Source: Photobacterium arenosum
GTDB taxonomy: Bacteria > Pseudomonadota > Gammaproteobacteria > Enterobacterales > Vibrionaceae
NCBI RefSeq assembly: GCF_014841115.1
Contig: NZ_JACYTP010000015.1
Span: 1-64,000 of the forward strand
Length of the DNA: 64,000 nucleotides
Direction: 5' to 3'
The notes below the pieces were generated by a model. That model made no database searches. It was not told the origin of the DNA and saw only the letters and a list, made by a program, of their open reading frames with translations. Positions within the stretch are counted from its first letter, which is position 1; each line of letters opens with the position of its first letter. The position numbers and the translations under genes were made by a program. This document shows positions 63,120 to 64,000 of the stretch, piece after piece.

Positions 63120-64000
63120 ATGATGATGAACCAATCTTTTGTAACAGAACTCAACCGCTTTTCGGACCACTACATCAAGCCGTATATCGTGCAATGGGAA
63201 GCGGCAGGCGAGTACCCGCAGGAGCTGCACAGTATGGCGGGCAGCGAAGGGATATTGCGGTTAGGCCATAGCGACAAAGACAGCCTCTTTCGCGATACCG
63301 ACAGTGCCGTGGCGCTGGTGGAAACCCTGACCGCCGGCGGCAGCCAGGGTCTGGCCATGGGGCTGGCGTCTTACCTGGTCAGCTTAAGTGCGCTGCACCA
63401 GCATAACGATGGCCGGTTTGATGCCGTGATTGAACAGGTACTCGATGGCGACGCCACCATTTCGCTGGCGATCACTGAACCTCAGGCCGGGTCGGATATT
63501 GCTGCGATCACTACTCAGGCGGTGCCGTCGGCGCAACAGGATGAGTTCCTGATTACGGGAGAGAAAAGCTATATCTGTGGCGGTTTGCATGCGAACTATT
63601 TTGTGGTGCTGGCGAAGTACGGCGATCGGGCAACAGGCCAGCAAGAGATGGGGCTGTTTCTGGTCGAGCGGGAGCCAGGTACTGTGTCCGGAGAGCGAAT
63701 TCCCACCCTGGGCTGGCAATGTCTGGACGTGTCGAGCGTCAGGCTGGAGATGGCCAGAGGCCGTCTGATTGCCGGCAGTCAGGCCTGCTTCGGCACACTG
63801 AAGATGATGCTGAAAAAGGAGAGGATCAATCTGGCCGTTATGGCAAACAGCGACGCCAGAAGCCTGCTGGACGACAGCCTGATTTTTGCCCACAAGCGCC
63901 AGGTTCACGGTGCGCCGCTGCACAATAAACAGGCCATATTGCACCATCTGGCTGAGATGCAATTGCAGATTTCAGCCACCAGCGCCCTGGTCGCACAAAG
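63120..64000 (+). CDS. Acyl-CoA dehydrogenase (3' end cut by window)
   Basis: The frame runs from ATG 63120 (two further ATG codons follow directly) through the window end without a stop, giving 293 residues. It has the acyl-CoA dehydrogenase middle-domain signature ISLAITEPQAGSDIAAI (about residues 113-129), GEKSYICGG, and the LGWQCLDVSSVRLE segment. The C-terminal helical domain with the catalytic Glu is not visible. It starts one base after the monooxygenase stop, so it is the fourth gene of the operon. It may oxidise an acyl-CoA or an acyl carrier protein-bound substrate. Confidence 0.88.
   Translation, partial: MMMNQSFVTELNRFSDHYIKPYIVQWEAAGEYPQELHSMAGSEGILRLGHSDKDSLFRDTDSAVALVETLTAGGSQGLAMGLASYLVSLSALHQHNDGRFDAVIEQVLDGDATISLAITEPQAGSDIAAITTQAVPSAQQDEFLITGEKSYICGGLHANYFVVLAKYGDRATGQQEMGLFLVEREPGTVSGERIPTLGWQCLDVSSVRLEMARGRLIAGSQACFGTLKMMLKKERINLAVMANSDARSLLDDSLIFAHKRQVHGAPLHNKQAILHHLAEMQLQISATSALVAQ

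Overview
The window is a gammaproteobacterial chromosome segment, most likely from the Vibrionaceae and Photobacterium-like. This rests on the tuf-secE-nusG-rplKAJL-rpoBC order, the rsd-nudC-hemE-yjaG-hupA-yjaH-purD-purH-zntR block, the dusB-fis and aroQ-accB-accC operons, and an acs/CrbS/CrbR acetate locus. The genus is a guess. Nothing here looks like plasmid, prophage, integron or transposon sequence, and I found no rRNA or tRNA gene.

Region 1 (1-12.4 kb, + strand) is the translation and transcription core: the end of EF-Tu, then secE, nusG, rplK, rplA, rplJ, rplL, rpoB and rpoC. It has visible promoters before rplK and rplJ, the L10 autoregulatory leader, an attenuator hairpin after rplL, and a strong terminator after rpoC. 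Region 2 (12.5-24.4 kb) holds housekeeping genes: rsd and nudC diverging around a near-perfect palindrome, a 59-codon gene, hemE, a uracil-DNA-glycosylase-like gene, a 2-hydroxyacid dehydrogenase, yjaG, a CNNM/CBS membrane protein, hupA, yjaH, purHD under a PurR box, zntR and ppnP. Region 3 (24.5-38 kb) carries the mannitol operon mtlADR with a candidate antisense MtlS RNA, dusB-fis, prmA, yhdT-panF, aroQ-accBC and acs.

Region 4 (36-53 kb) is largely an acetate-use module. It holds acetyl-CoA synthetase, a DnaQ-like exonuclease, a cNMP/CBS/DUF294 protein, an MFS permease, the hybrid sensor CrbS (a sodium-solute-symporter fused to a histidine kinase), a large-plus-small-subunit Na+ symporter, the NhaP2 antiporter, and the response regulator CrbR. 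dsbD follows. Region 5 (53-58.2 kb) has fxsA, a short palindromic repeat, a MATE exporter, groES-groEL with a heat-shock-type promoter, and a small secreted protein built of three cysteine-paired repeats.

Region 6 (58.2 kb to the right edge) is different. After about 500 bp of strikingly T-rich non-coding DNA comes a tight same-strand operon: an HMG-CoA synthase with its full catalytic triad, an AsnB-type glutamine amidotransferase, a group A flavin monooxygenase and an acyl-CoA dehydrogenase cut by the window end. None is expected in Vibrionaceae core metabolism, and the combination looks like the left end of a natural-product biosynthetic gene cluster whose core enzymes lie beyond the window. 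This is the main novelty candidate.
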